Positions 12,601 through 24,690 of a DNA stretch of 64,000 nucleotides are shown piece after piece. The stretch comes from Artemia franciscana. Taxonomy: Eukaryota; Arthropoda; Branchiopoda; Anostraca; Artemiidae. The DNA is taken from NCBI RefSeq assembly GCF_032884065.1, contig NC_088873.1:1178001-1242000 (forward strand), given 5' to 3'. Each line of letters starts with the position of its first letter. The stretch's first letter is position 1. The notes under the pieces are model-generated. The model had not been told where the DNA came from. It did not search any database and was given only the letters and a program-made list of their open reading frames with translations. The position numbers and the translations under genes are program-made.

Positions 12601-15600
12601 ACAACACCTTCCCCTGGGCTCCCCCCCTCCTCACCCACAGATTTTGTCATTTAGTCTTCAAACTATTTTGAACAAAATGGCTCTCTCAAATTTTGAACTC
12701 CAATCACTCTTAAAAAGGGTACTAGAAATTCTGATTTACAGTCGAGTGAGCCCCCTCCGAATTTTGTGCTACCATCCCTTCCATAAAAACCTCATTTTGT
12801 ACCAGAGAGATAATATACAACCCTTGCCCCTGGGTTCTTGGAACTGTGTTGTCCCTGGAGTTTTTCTTATATAATTTTTGTTCTATTTAGAACAAAATGG
12901 GCTTATAAAAATTTCATTGGACCCATTTCAGGAAAAGACAGATGGTGGGGGTCTAGCTGCCATTGGGTCACTTTAGACTCTTAAAAAGGGATTAAAACTT
13001 TGAATTTCTAATCATTTGGATCTCCTTGGAAGCTTATACGGCCGCCTCTTTCATAAGAACCGTTGTATGTCCCCGGGTCGTAAGTTACAACACTTCCCCT
13101 GGCTCTGGGAGCGGGATATGTTGACCCCAAAGTTTTTGTTATCTAGTTGTTGGACTATTTCAAAGAAAATAGTTATCTCAAATTGTACCATTCCATCAAT
13201 TCTGACTCTTAAAAAGGTAACTAGAACCTTCAATTTCCAATGAAATGAGCTACATCTGAAGATTATACGAATATCTCTTACATAGCAGCTTATATGTTCC
13301 TGGGTCATAACTTAAATCACTTCCCTTCGTCTCTGGGGGATTTTGTCAACCCCAAATTTGTGTTATCTCATGCTTGAGCTATTTTAAACAGAATGGCTAT
13401 TTAAATATTTATCGGATAGGTTTGAGGAAAAAAGGGTATGGGGAGGCTAGTTGCAATCCGTTCTTTTTTTTACTCGTAAAAAGTGAACTAGAACTTACAA
13501 TTTCTTATCAAATGAGTCCTCTCTTAAGTTTACACGGACACCCACGGCATAACTTACAACACCTGCCCCTGGACCCTAGGGAGTTCTGTCAGCAAGGATT
13601 TTTTGTTATCTGATATTTAGACCTTTTAAAAATTTCATCGGACTTATTTGGGGGGGAAAAGGCTAGTCTCCCTACTATCATTTTTGACTCTCGAAAAGGG
13701 CACTAAACTTCCAATTTCCAATTGAATGAGCCACCTCCGAAGTTTATACGACAATCGCTTCCATATGAGATCCCCCTGGGAAAAAATAATAAAACATTGG
13801 AAAAAGTAATTGGGGCCTCTGGGAAAACTGATAAAATACTGGAGCCTTATGGCCTTAGGGTTGGTGGAGGAGGCTGCTAGACTTCGAATAACTTTTAACT
13901 CTTAAAAAGGGAACTAGAATTTTCAATTTCTAATCATTTGAGTCCCCTCCGAAGTTTATAATACCACATCTTCCACAAAAACCTTATATGCCCCTAGAGC
14001 ATAAGTTACAACCCCTCCCCTGAACTCTGGTGTTGTTATGTTAACCCTTAGGTTTTGTCACCTGAACGTTGGACTATTTTAAACAAAATGGCTATCTCAA
14101 AAATTGAATCAGAGGCATTTGAGGAAAGAAAAGTGTGGGAGGAGGGGGTAGATGTCCTCCAACCACTTTTGACTCTTAAAAAGGTAACTAAAACTTTCAA
14201 TTTCCGACCAAATGACCCATTTCTGAAGTTTATGCCACCACCGCTTAAATAAATTCTTATATGCTCCCGGGGTATAACTTACAACATTTACCCCAGAGCT
14301 CTGGGAGGTTGTGTTGACATTAAAGTTTTTCCTATTTGATCTTTAAACTATTTTAAAGGAAATGGCTATCTCAAAATTTCGATTGGATGCACTTGCGGAA
14401 AAAGGACATTTTGGGGGACTAGTAGCCCCTCGTTCAGTTTTTACTCTTAAAAAGGGCACTAGAAATTCCAACTTACAAGCGGATGAGCCCCCTTCAAAGT
14501 TTATACAGCCATTTTTCCATAAGAAAAACGTTATATGCCCCCAGACCACAATTTTTAGCATTTGCCCACGGGTTCCGGGGGTCTGTGTTATCCTTTGAGT
14601 TTTTGTTGCATGGTCTTTGGTTTATTTTGAACAAAATGGCTATAAGAAAATTCGGTTGGACGCGTTCAGAGAAAAGAGGGTTGGGAGGGGGAGGGGCTAG
14701 TCACCAACGGATCACTTTTGACTCCCAAAAGACAAGCAAAAATTTCAATTTCTAATATTCGAATACCCACCAAAGGTTCTACGACCACCTCTTCCATAAA
14801 ACCTTATATGTCCCCGAGGCCTAAGGCGTAAGTTACAATCCTTCACCGGAATCTGGGGGGGGGGTATTTTGACCCCGAAGTTTCTGTTATCTGATCGTTG
14901 GACTATTTCAAATAAACTGGCTATATAAATATTTTCATCTGATGCATTTGGGGAAAAGAGGGTTTGTGTGTAGGAAGTGGGCAGATACCCCTGATCAATT
15001 TTAACTCACAAAAAGATAACTAGAAATTCCAATTTCCAGTCAAATGAGCTACCTCTGAAGTTTATAGGACCACTCCGTAAATAAAAACCCTATATGCCCT
15101 CGGGGCTGAACCTAAAACACTCCATTCCATTGGGCTCTGGGAGAAATTGTTCGGCCCCAGAGTTTTCGTTATCTGATGTTTGAACTATTTTTAATAAAAT
15201 GGCTATCTCAAGATTTTTTATTTGATGGGCTTGGGGATAAAGGGCGTGGGAGGTATGGGAATGTTTGTCCTGCGATCCCTTTTGACTCTTAAAAAGGGAA
15301 CTAGTACTGTCAGTTTCCAATCAAATGAGCCCCTTGTAAAGTTCATACGAGCATCCCTTCCATAAGAACCACATGTGCCCCAAGGGCATTACTTAAAACG
15401 CCTGCCCCGGGGCCAAGGGGGTCTTTACTGGCCCCGGAGCTTTGTTATCTGATGTTAGAATTATTTTTAACAAAATTTCTATCTCAAAATGTTTATCAGA
15501 TGCATTTTGGGAAAAAAGGGCGAGGTGAGGGCTAGCTGCCCTCCGATCACTTTTTTACTTTTAAAAGGGCGCTAGAACTTCCAATTTCTAATGAATTTAG

Positions 15601-15640
15601 CACCCTCTGAAGTTTGTACGACGACGCCTTCTTTGGGAAA
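12600..15640 (+). repeat. Degenerate ~275-bp tandem array, about 11-12 units
   Basis: The landmark GACTCTTAAAAAGG (with variants) recurs at about 12,705, 12,973, 13,200, 13,472, 13,687, 13,898, 14,170, 14,443, 14,718, 15,003, 15,283 and 15,556. Most spacings are 270-285 bp, with three short units near 210-230. Each unit also has AACAAAATGGCTATCTCAAA, CATAACTTACAACAC and TTTTTGTTATCTGAT. Units are strongly diverged from one another, so the array is old. The unit resembles the body of family A (AACAAAATGGCTA, CTCTGGGGG, CACTAGAA). All short open frames here are repeat artefacts. Related units in reverse orientation occur at 19.6-20.5 and 24.7-25.7 kb. Confidence 0.85.
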
Positions 15641-16121
15641 AAATAATAAATATACAAATAATAAAACATTGGAGCCTTATGGCCTTTACTACATGCAATG
15701 CTTTAGGGTTGCCTCTGATTTCTGCTCATTTGTAATTTGAACAATCCATAGACTTTCTTATGTTCGTTTTAGATTTTAATAGCGCTGTTCATTTTCCATT
15801 GTCTCACTTCCCATTTATTTGGAAAGGACATTTCATTAAGATATATTTACTTATATTTACTATATATTACTTATATTTACTATATATACACATATATTTA
15901 CTGAATAATAAGAACAAAAGGGAATTTAAACAATAATAAATGGCAAATATGTCGTCATTCCCCTCCCCTCTCCTTTTTCCACAATGCTCTATGACCTGGA
16001 ATTCCGAGATAAAAGATAAGGGAATGAAACACTAACACACTAAGAAAAGAGAGGGAAAAACTAACACCCACCAGTTATTACTTACCAAAACCGAGGCAAA
16101 GCCAGGTTCTATGAGTAATCG
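15641..16121. other. No gene recognised
   Basis: AT-rich spacer containing a short TATATTTACT repeat near 15,840-15,905. No convincing reading frame. Confidence 0.5.
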
Positions 16122-17542
16122 AACAAAAAAAAACAAGTTTTTTTAACTGAAAGTAAGGAGCGACATTAAAACTTGAAATGAACAGAAATTACTCCGTATA
16201 TGAAACGGACTCTTCCTCCTCAATGCCCCAGTCTTTACCCTAAAGTTTGACTCATTCTCTTAACTCTACTTTTTAAAACAGTAAAAAACTTTAGCGCAAA
16301 GAGCGGGGGTTGAGAATGAAAAACCCCTCTCATATACGGAGTAATTTCTGTTCGTTTTAAGTTTTAATGCTGCTCCTTACTTTCAGTTGAAAAAACTTTT
16401 CATATTTATTTTTCATTGTTTGTTTAAATAATGCTAGAAAATCCTACGCTCCCTTCATTTAAATTCTCTTCCCCCATGACAAATTCCTTCATGGAAAGAT
16501 CCTCCCGCAAAACCCCCCCCTCAACAAGTTTGACTCATTCTCTTAACTCTACTTTTTAAAACAGTAAAAAACTGTAGCGTAAAGAGCGGGGGTTGAGAAT
16601 GAAAAACCCCTCTCATATACGGAGTAATTTCTGTTCGTTTTAAGTTTTAATGCTGCTCCTTACTTTTAGTTGAAAAAACTTTTCATATTTATTTTTTATT
16701 GTTTGTTTAAATAATGCTAGAAAATCCTGCGCTCCCTTCATTTAAATTCTCTTCCGCCATGACAAATTCCTTCATGGAAAAATCCTCCCGCAAAGCCCCC
16801 CTCCCTCAACATCACCCCCCCCCCCATATCAAAAAATCCCCCTGAAAACGTCAGTGCACTTCCCAATAACCATTACTACATGTAAACACTGTTCAAAGCT
16901 TGTGACTTGCAGCCCCTCCCAAGGGGACTGTGGGGGAGTAAGTCGTCCTCGAAGACATAGTTGTTAGGTTTTTTGACTATGGTGAATAAAATGGCTATAT
17001 CAGAATTTCGATCCAGTGACTTTGGGAAAAATTAAGCGTGGGAGGGGGCCTAGGTGCCCTCCAGTTTTTGGTCACTTAAGAAGTGCACTAGAACTTTTGA
17101 TTCCCGTTAGAATGAGCCTTCTTGCAACATTCCAGGACCACTGGGTCGATACGATCACCCTTGAGAAAAAAGAAAAAAAATAATAATAAATACGCACCCG
17201 CAATCTGGCAAAAAATACGAATATCCACATTTTTGTAGATAGGAGCTTGAAATTTCTACACTGTGGTTCTCTGAAATGCTGAATGAGATGGTGTGATTTT
17301 CGTTAAGATTCTATAACTTTTAGGGAGTGTTTCCCCCTATTTCCTAAAATAAGGCAATTTTTTTCAGGCTCGTAACTTTTGATGGTTAAGCTTAAACTTG
17401 ATGAAACTTATATATTCAAAATCAGCATTAAAATGCAATTCTTTTGATGTAACTATTGGTATCAAAATTCCATTTTTAGAGTTTCAGTTACTATTGACCC
17501 GGGTCGCTCCTTACTACAGTTAGTTACTACGAACTGTTTGAT
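16122..17542 (+). mobile_element. Repeat family A, copy 1
   Basis: Begins with an A-run and CAAGTTTTTTTAACTG, followed by GTAAGGAGCGACATTAAAAC, and ends GGGTCGCTCCTTACTACAG...GAACTGTTTGAT. The head is a palindrome: the left half (to about 16,250) is mirrored by CGGAGTAATTTCTGTTCG...GCTCCTTACTTTCAG (about 16,320-16,400). The body contains AACAAAATGG / AAAATTATG-type modules, GTGCCCTCCAG and GGACCACTGGGTCGATACG. No coding capacity. The head carries a tandem duplication (listed separately). Confidence 0.75.
16248..16813 (+). repeat. 283-bp tandem duplication inside family A copy 1
   Basis: TGACTCATTCTCTTAACTC begins at 16,248 and again at 16,531, and the ~280 bp that follow are nearly identical apart from small indels and a few substitutions. 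It covers the right half of the palindrome and the start of the body. Confidence 0.85.
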
Positions 17543-19165
17543 AAACCATGCAAACAAACAATTCTTGCTTGGCGAGGAAACAATATGCACAGTATGAGGG
17601 CATTAAATAATACTCATAAATCAAAAAGTTTTTGTTATTTTTCTGAAGGCCAGGGGATTGTAGTCCGATCTGACTTACAGGATGTCGAATAAATTCGAAT
17701 GTTCCCAACAGTACAGTAAAATAGTCAAATATGACAGGAGTTGGAGTCGTTCAAATGATTGCAGGGACAACATTTTTAGGAAAAACAAGAGACACGCAAG
17801 AGAATATGAGGGCAATTAAAACGGTACATAAAAGAGGAGATCACTGTATTAATTGGTTGTTGTTTTTTCCAGGGTTATCGCATCGATCCAATGGTCCTAA
17901 TTAATTAAGAAATGGTACATTTTAACTCAAATTAGAAGTTTCTGTGGTCTTTAGAAGCGAGCATACCCATCACTAGGTCTATAGAGAAAATCCCTTCAAA
18001 GATCCCTTCTAACATCAGAAAAAATAACCTGGCAGTATTTAAGACAAGACAAGTTAAAGTCAAGTCATAAAATCTCTCTCTCAAGCAAAATACGGGCTTG
18101 ATTACTCCATTCTAATACCAGTCACAAGGGTAGAATCATCCATAAAATCAACTAGAGCTTCCACGTCTATGGATGTAGACCTTTATTTTTTCAGGATGAA
18201 AAAATTCGGGGTAACATGGACGACAGCAAATTATTGGTTCTCGATGCATCATCTCCGCAATAAAATCCTAATTGAGTTAAAGTGCAATTAAAATTGCATT
18301 ATATTGCATTAAAGCATTAAAGTTACAACATTCTTTTTCTACTGCCATCAAAAACATTTTTCTTATTGTTCTCACAAAAAATGTTTAGAATTACTAAGAA
18401 ACACCAAAAGCAAAGGCCAAAGAAGAATGCGTCATTAATTCGTAAGTATATCATTGTAGTTATGGATACATCAGTAATTAAACAAACATAATCCGTAGAG
18501 TTCAAGCTTGAACAAATTTGCAGTATCAATTAGAAATAGACACAACAGGGCATTATCCAGGCGAACGGGGAAACATTTAAAGGTTAGATTATCATAGAAA
18601 CGCAGACAAATCACGTTCATCATTTTATCATTTTATTGTGAATATACTGTGGCAATGTTTATTTTTGATTTTTTTTTTAATATCACACAGGGAACATATT
18701 CTATTATAAAGAGAATAAACCCATTTATTAATTAAAAAAAAACCTCAAAATAGAAAAGTTTACACAGACAAATTGACAGCAAGTAAATTAAATGGTAACA
18801 ATTAAAATTTACAATTTAAATGGTAACAAAATGGTACAATTTTAAATGGTACAATTTTAATGGTAACAATTTAAATGGTAACAAAATTAAATTTTGTTTG
18901 CGGTAGTGCTCACCAAAAAACCTGATGCTCAACATAACAAATAAAACGAACAGACTATCGGTGATTGCACCAACCCGTTTGAACTTGGGCTTCGCAACGA
19001 ATCATCGTTGGGTTTTCTGTTTTTCCCTTGAAAGCCTACAATTACATTCAGATTTACCGGGTCTTTCCTATAAATGATAAATTCACGCATACTTTCCTAA
19101 CATACTTCTATACTTCAGAGAAACTTATTTGATTGGAGGTGCGTTGTCCGACGTTTACGCCCCTT
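17543..19165. other. No gene recognised; short repeats
   Basis: About 1.6 kb without a supported gene. Near 17,860-17,905 a short reversed piece of family A is seen (CCAGGGTTATCGCATCGATCC). At about 18,785-18,895, units of AATGGTAACAATTTAA and AATGGTACAATTTTAA form a small degenerate tandem repeat. The minus-strand frame at 18,323-18,529 has no recognisable features. Confidence 0.5.
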
Positions 19166-19380
19166 CCCGAAAAATACCCCTGTGCAAATTCCCCCCTCTC
19201 CTCTGCGGAAAATATTCACCTTGGAAAATACCCTCAGAAAATACCCTCCTGGAAAACACCCCTCAGAAAATACCCCTAGAAAATATCCCCCGGGAAATAC
19301 ACTCCTGCGGAAAATGCCCCCACCCTGGAAAATATTCCCCGAAGAAAATACCCCCGAGCATTAACCCCCTCCCTCTCCCC
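19166..19380 (+). repeat. GGAAAATACCCC degenerate tandem repeat (family C)
   Basis: Units of about 14-19 bp built on GGAAAATACCCC(CTG). The same motif occurs on the opposite strand at about 32,060-32,345 (GGGGTATTTTCC units), so it is a dispersed low-complexity family. The proline-rich frames are artefacts. Confidence 0.8.
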
Positions 19381-19555
19381 CCCCACCCCACGGATTATAT
19401 AAAAAATAGAAAACAGATGTAAAAATATTCCATGAAAAAGGCCATCATTGGCAGCGTACTAGCGGTAGCTAAGTAAAGAATGATGTTGGCTCAGTGTATT
19501 ATTTTCTTTGGACCATGGTACTTTGTATAGAAGGAGTTGACATAAAAACTGCAAA

Positions 19556-20515
19556 AAGGGCTCGTTCGATTGTAAACTGAGAGGGCTAGTGCCCTTTTTA
19601 ATAGTCAAAAGTGATTGGACGTATTTTGTTCAACGTAGTTTAAAGGTCCAAAAATTATGTCTTTTATGATGCTAATCCCCCCACAGCCCTCAGGGGGAAG
19701 GGTTGTAAGTTATGGCCTGGGGGCTATAAGGTTTTTATAGAAAGCGTGGTTGTATAAATTTTGAAAGGGCTCATTGGATGGGTAATCAGAAGTTCTAGTG
19801 CACTTTTAAGAATAAAAGTGATCGATGGCAGCCTCCCCCCCCCACACACACATCGTATTTTCCAGAAATGCATCTAGTAGACATTTTGGGAGAGCCACTC
19901 TATTCAAAATAGCCCAAATGTTCAAAAACCCAGAGCCATGGGGCAAGGGTTGTAAGTTATGCCCCAGAGGCTCTTAGAGTTTTTATTTGAAGGGATGGTT
20001 ACTTAACTTTAGAGCAGTCTCATTTTGGCTGAGAATTAGAAGTTCTAGTTCCCTTTTAAGAGTCAAAGGTGATTTGGGGCAACTAGCTCCCCGCTTAATG
20101 TCCCTCTTTTCACCAACGCATCTGATTAAAATTTTGAGATCGCAATTTTGTTCAAAATAGTCCAAAATACATATAACAATGCCTTAGGGTTGACACAACT
20201 CCCCCAATGCCCTGGGGATAGGTTATAAGTTATGCCCTGGGGGTATATAAGGCTTTTATGGAATGGGGGCTTTTATAAAATTCAGATGAGGCTCATTTGA
20301 TTTAAAACTGGAGGCTAAAATGTCCTTTCTAAGAGTCAAATGGAATTGACAACAACCAACCCCCCTTTCTCGCGCCATCATTTCTCCAAACACCTCCAAC
20401 CAATATATACATCGAAGAGGACTCACTGGATTGGTAATGAAAAATTCTAGTGCCCTTTTTGAGAATAAAAATGATCCAGGGGTGGCTCGGAAAAGGCGAG
20501 ATTTCATCATTTGAA
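19556..20515 (-). repeat. Array of ~275-bp-type units, reverse orientation
   Basis: Reverse-strand landmarks (GGCTCATTTGAT...AGTTCTAGTTCCCTTTTAAG) appear at about 19,559, 19,769, 20,014, 20,291 and 20,419. Together with GCCCTGGGG...TATAAGG and AAAATTTTGAGAT..., these identify degenerate units of the same family as the 12.6-15.6 kb array, now inverted. Unit spacing is irregular (about 130-280 bp), indicating internal deletions. Confidence 0.75.
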
Positions 20516-20805
20516 CAACTCCTAGGTCACATAATACGACTCGTGAAAATTTATTGTAATTAACTTTCTATCATTTATACTTATCTATGGAGTCAAACAA
20601 ATGAATAAAACTGGGACAATGACTACAATGACAAATGACTAAAACAAATGACTAAAACGGAATGCATCACGCGTAACTAAGGACAGCTATGTGTTTGTAT
20701 TCACCAGTTCTTCAGAGTGGACCACAGCTGGATAATGTTGTCAGTGGCATCAGTCAGTGGCATTGGTGAGGTCTTTCGCATTTGTTAACAACATAAGGAA
20801 TCTAG
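20516..20805. other. Spacer next to the hAT remnant
   Basis: Contains a small ACAAATGACTAAAAC repeat (about 20,620-20,660). Possibly the 3' non-coding end of the hAT element, since that element is on the minus strand and its coding sequence ends at about 20,806. No terminal inverted repeat was identified. Confidence 0.35.
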
Positions 20806-22593
20806 TCAAAAATCAACCATAGAGATTCTCAGCAAATTCTCAATAAACTTAAACTTGCTAAATGTTCCTTCGGCAGGAGCAACTACAACAGGTGCTGTCA
20901 CAGCCAATTTGCAACGGCGATTGGCTGGCTTAAGCTGGTTGTGCCGGCTATTTCCTTCGCCTAGGACTTGGCTGAAGCAAGCAGCGCCGCGGCAAAACTG
21001 AAACAAAACTTCAGTCTTTACTTGAAAAGCAGTAGAATCTGGACGTCTTTCTTAGTTTTGAACGAATTTGTTGCAAGCTGAATATCTGTGGCTAAAACCT
21101 TTTTTTTAAAGGAGGTTAAAGTTAGGATCAAAATGGCTGAAAATTGACAAGGCAAGCTCTGAGATTATTTCCCGTCATTATAGTCACCATTTTGAGCAAG
21201 ATTCAAAAATTTTGTCCATAGGAGCTGATGCCTTGAGGTTTCGGCTTGACTCTGATCTTGCCTGTCAAAACAAGATGGTCCAAGTAGCCGACGATGATTT
21301 CTGACGAAATCTGCCTCTGGAACTTCTCTCATTCTAGCAAATACTTTTACTATGTCAATTAAATTGTTTTTTCATCCTCCGATATGCTTTCGAAAAGTTT
21401 GAGCTTCGAAAAGTTTCATAGCTTCAATCATCTCGATTGTCTCGATGATGTTGGTCTCTTCTTCAAGTTTTTCTGTTGCTACCTTATTTTGTAAATTATT
21501 TTTTTCATAAAGATAAGGCAGCGATAAATTTGAAGTTTAAAATCCTTTTCAAAAGGCCGGTAGCTTGTGCCTTCGACTTTACATTCAATATCAAAATAGG
21601 GTTGATTCTGTTAATTAGAAGAAATCTTCTTCTTTCATTTATCAGTAATAGCCCACTCTCTGTAAACAGCAACTTAGTATTTGTTGGTTTCTTATCATGT
21701 AATAAAAAACAAAAATCCAGAATTAAAGCGAATAATCAGAAGTCACTTTTATGAAAGAAAATCAGCTACTTAAGCCTTCTTGCATAAGGACCGTAATACC
21801 ATAAGGACCGTAATAAGGACCGTAACCAAAAGGCCGGTAGCTTGTGGCTTCGACTTCACATTGGTATTCAGTATATGTTTTGTCTGTTTCAAACTAAGTA
21901 GGTGCTGCTTGTATGGTTTCAGCCCTTGCAGTTTACCGAGTCTGTGATAAACTTCAGAGATTAAAGCTTTTTTGAGTCGAAAAGAGTTTTCTTTAAGGGT
22001 GGCAAAATGCTTTGCAGACGAAGAGAAGAACATGTATATTTCGTCTAGGATGTTGAAAAGCTAAACTATAAAAAGAGATTAATATCCACTGTGCTTGGGC
22101 CTATCAGGGAACATAGGAGACATGATGATCATTAGATTGAAGAGACATCGCACTTGCATAGCCACAAGACTGGAAAACTAGTTTACGCAGAAGAATTCCT
22201 CTCCTTGACAATGCTCCTATTATACTTACTGTCATATCCTGCCTGGTTTCATTATTAACCTCGCTAACATCTAATAGTCTCTCTCTAGGTGTTCCTTTTG
22301 AGCTGGTATTGCGGATTGTGCCCGCAAGCTTATTAGGATGGGAAGCATCGGGTATAGTTCCACAGAATAAAATTCTGAATCCAAAACTTCGTTGAGGATC
22401 TTCTCCCTGCCTTCTGCTGAAAGAAAGTCAATGAACTTGTTTTGAGGAATAGCCAGTAAATAGATAAATTTGTGTGGTCTATATCGGGTATCAAGAGCTG
22501 CCACATATCTCACTAGAAGTTGATAAATTTGAATAAATTTGTCTTTTTCTTCTCTATTTATCCTAAAGCCAATGCCCTGTCTTGTTAGAGTCA
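20806..22593 (-). pseudogene. hAT-type (ZMYM/TTF-like) transposase remnant, main part
   Basis: Read on the minus strand. At 22,593-22,274: LTRQGIGFR, then KFIDFLSAEGREKILNEVLDSEFYSVEL, which fits the start of hAT transposases of the TTF/ZMYM-like type (ARQG.. followed by a conserved E..SI stretch). At 22,033-21,900: MFFSSSAKHFATLKEN, reminiscent of the FFSSSTKRW segment. At 20,990-20,810: APVVVAPAEGTFSKFKFIEN, which matches the C-terminal dimerisation block (A-E-x-x-F-S-x-L/F-K-x-I-K/E-N). Stops and frame changes separate these segments, so it is inactive. A ~45-bp segment with AAAGGCCGGTAGCTTGTG is present twice (21,551 and 21,829). The family call rests on these motifs only. Confidence 0.62.
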
Positions 22594-22767
22594 CTGCAGC
22601 GTCGAAAAAAAATTACAATTATTATTTTTGTCTCTCTACGTTTTGCTTGCTGCAAAACCTTAGTTTGAGTTCTTATTAAGCAATAAATCCCCGTGACTGC
22701 TCTTATAGACGAAATGACAAAAACAGAATCAAGCTGCTTTTTGTGATTCGGAAGAGAAATGACTTAC
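22594..22767 (-). other. Probable intron of the hAT transposase gene
   Basis: On the minus strand the upstream segment ends ...GCAAAATG and runs into GTAAGTC, a strong donor (GT at 22,767-22,766). The downstream segment is preceded by a T-rich tract and GCTGCAG, an acceptor ending at 22,594. Length is 174 bp. Families of this kind often have an additional segment between the zinc finger and the RQG block that I do not see here, so the annotated intron could also hide a deletion. Confidence 0.5.
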
Positions 22768-22930
22768 CATTTTGCCTTTCTTCACCTTTTCTTTGCTCTT
22801 CATTTTGTGCCATTGCCGAAGACGGACTTCCACCCAAGCTTTTTAGATTTGGTCGCTCCTGGGACCGCTGGAGAAATGAAAACACAGGGAGCAGAAGGCA
22901 GCATCTTTTTCGATATTGTATTCCATGAAC
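22768..22930 (-). pseudogene. hAT transposase N-terminal TTF-type zinc-finger exon
   Basis: On the minus strand one frame reads MEYNIEKDAAFCSLCFHF, an in-frame stop, then KAWVEVRLRQWHKMKSKEK. EY.IEKDAAFC..C..F followed by a W..W...L/K pattern is the signature of the TTF-type zinc finger that begins many hAT/ZMYM-like transposases. It sits upstream of the RQG block in the correct order and strand, and ends at a GTAAGT donor. The single stop shows decay. Confidence 0.55.
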
Positions 22931-23127
22931 TGGTATCCTCATACCATCTCAGATGAAAATACCACTGTTTTCTTTTTTATATTAAAGGATTAACTGGGAG
23001 ATGCTCAGCTGTGGTTGATTTGATTGACCACCTTTGATTGACAGCTTTGGTTGACCACCTGAAATAAGGTACTTTCTTTAGTTTTCGCTAGAGATTGGCT
23101 TCCTTATTCCTGAACCCTTGTGAATTA
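22931..23127. other. No gene recognised
   Basis: Contains short related units GGTTGATTTGATTGACCACC / GGTTGACCACC near 23,010-23,060. Could be the 5' flank of the hAT element. Confidence 0.4.
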
Positions 23128-24235
23128 TCAAATAAAAAAACAAGTTTTTTCAGGTAAAAGTAAGGAGCAATATTAAAACTTTAAACGAACAGAAATTAAT
23201 CCGTATATGAGAGGGTTCACCCCCTCGTCAATACCTCGCTCTTGACGCTAAAGTTCGAATTTTGTTCCAATTCTTTAAGAATGACCCCTGAATCAGAAAG
23301 GCCGTTTAATTATGATAAATAGATTTTTTGAAAGTACAAAAAAACTTTAGCGTAAGGAGCAAGGCATTGACAAAAGGTTGAGCCCTTCATATACGTAATG
23401 ATTTCTGTTCGTTTTAAGTTTTAATGTTGCTGCATACTTTCGCTTGAAAAAACTTGAAATATTTTTATTTAATTTCCGATCGTTTATTAAATAATGCTGG
23501 GAAATCGGGCACCTCCTTCACTGAAAATTCTCTTCCTCTATGAAAAATCCGTCCATGGAAAGATCCTCCCGCATAAACCCCAACCCCCACGCCCTCTCCC
23601 CACCAGAACAAATCCCCTTGAAAACGTCTGTATACTTCCGACTAACCAATACTATATGTAAACAATGGGCAAAGTTCATAACTTGTAGCCCTTCCCCCAA
23701 GGACTGTGGGGGATTAAGTTGGTCTCTAAGACATAGTTATTAGCTTTTTCGACTATGCTGAACAAAATGGCTACCTCAAAATTTTGATCCGATGACTTGG
23801 GAAAAACAATTAGCGTGGAAGGGGCTTATTTGCCCAGAACCTTCTCGCCAAATTCTAGGACCACTGGGTCGATACGATCATCCTTGGGGTAAGAAAAAAT
23901 AATTAACGGAAAATTCCAAATTTTTCTAGATAGGAGCTCGAAACCTTCAGAGTTTGGTTCTCTGATATGTTGAATCTGATGGTGTAATTTTCATAAGGAT
24001 TATATTACTTTTAGGGGCTGTTTTTCCCTTTTATCAAAAATAAGGCAAATTTTCTTAGGTTCATAACTTTTGATGGGTAAGAATAAACTTGATGATACTT
24101 ATATAATTGGAATTAGAATGAAAATTCAATTCTTCTGATGTATCTATTGGTATCAAAATTCCATTTATTAGAGTTTCGTTTACTATTGAGCTGGGTCGTT
24201 CCTTACTTATATTTTGTTACCCCGAACTGTTTGAT
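23128..24235 (+). mobile_element. Repeat family A, copy 2
   Basis: Same architecture as copy 1: CAAGTTTTTTCAGGTAAAAG / GTAAGGAGCAATATTAAAAC at the left and GGGTCGTTCCTTACTTATA...GAACTGTTTGAT at the right. The palindromic head is 23,133-23,455 (GAGGGTTCACCCCC mirrored downstream). No coding capacity. Confidence 0.75.
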
Positions 24236-24690
24236 ACTTTCAAAATCGTCACTGCAACTTTCGACAACAACTCCATTAACTGTTGAAACATTGAGAAATT
24301 CTTCAGTGAATTAACTCTTTACATAGCTGAAACACAGAAGATGATTTACATTGTAATTCCACCAAGATGTCTCTTGCATTCAATGTAAAATGTTCCCAGA
24401 CAGTCTTAATAACGGTATTGGATTCAACAACTAATGACATAATATATTCGAGCTCGTGGAACCTGTAAGAAATACCTTGTCGGGTCTTTGATCGGAAACG
24501 TCTTGCCCTATATTTGACTCTTTCTCGTAATCCGTTTTGATCATTGGCATGACATGAAAGTTACCGTAAAGAGCCAAATAATTTATTATCTAATTGTTCG
24601 TTAGAAGTTCAATGAGGTCAAAACAAACCATAAAAACGAATTCCCAAAAACCAGGAGGTTGATTCACCCCCCCCCCCTTCGAGACACCCC
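24236..24690. other. Unrecognised single-copy stretch
   Basis: About 450 bp between family A copy 2 and the next array. On the minus strand there are two short open stretches (for example one containing KTDYEKESNIGQDVSDQRPDKV), but I recognise no family and see no signals supporting a gene. Confidence 0.35.

Noticed and set aside
19129..19422. Proline-rich frames
   Set aside because: Translations of the GGAAAATACCCC repeat.
24236..24600. A possible minus-strand coding segment (KTDYEKESN...)
   Set aside because: It is short, broken by stops and has no recognisable motif, so it is described only as unassigned.
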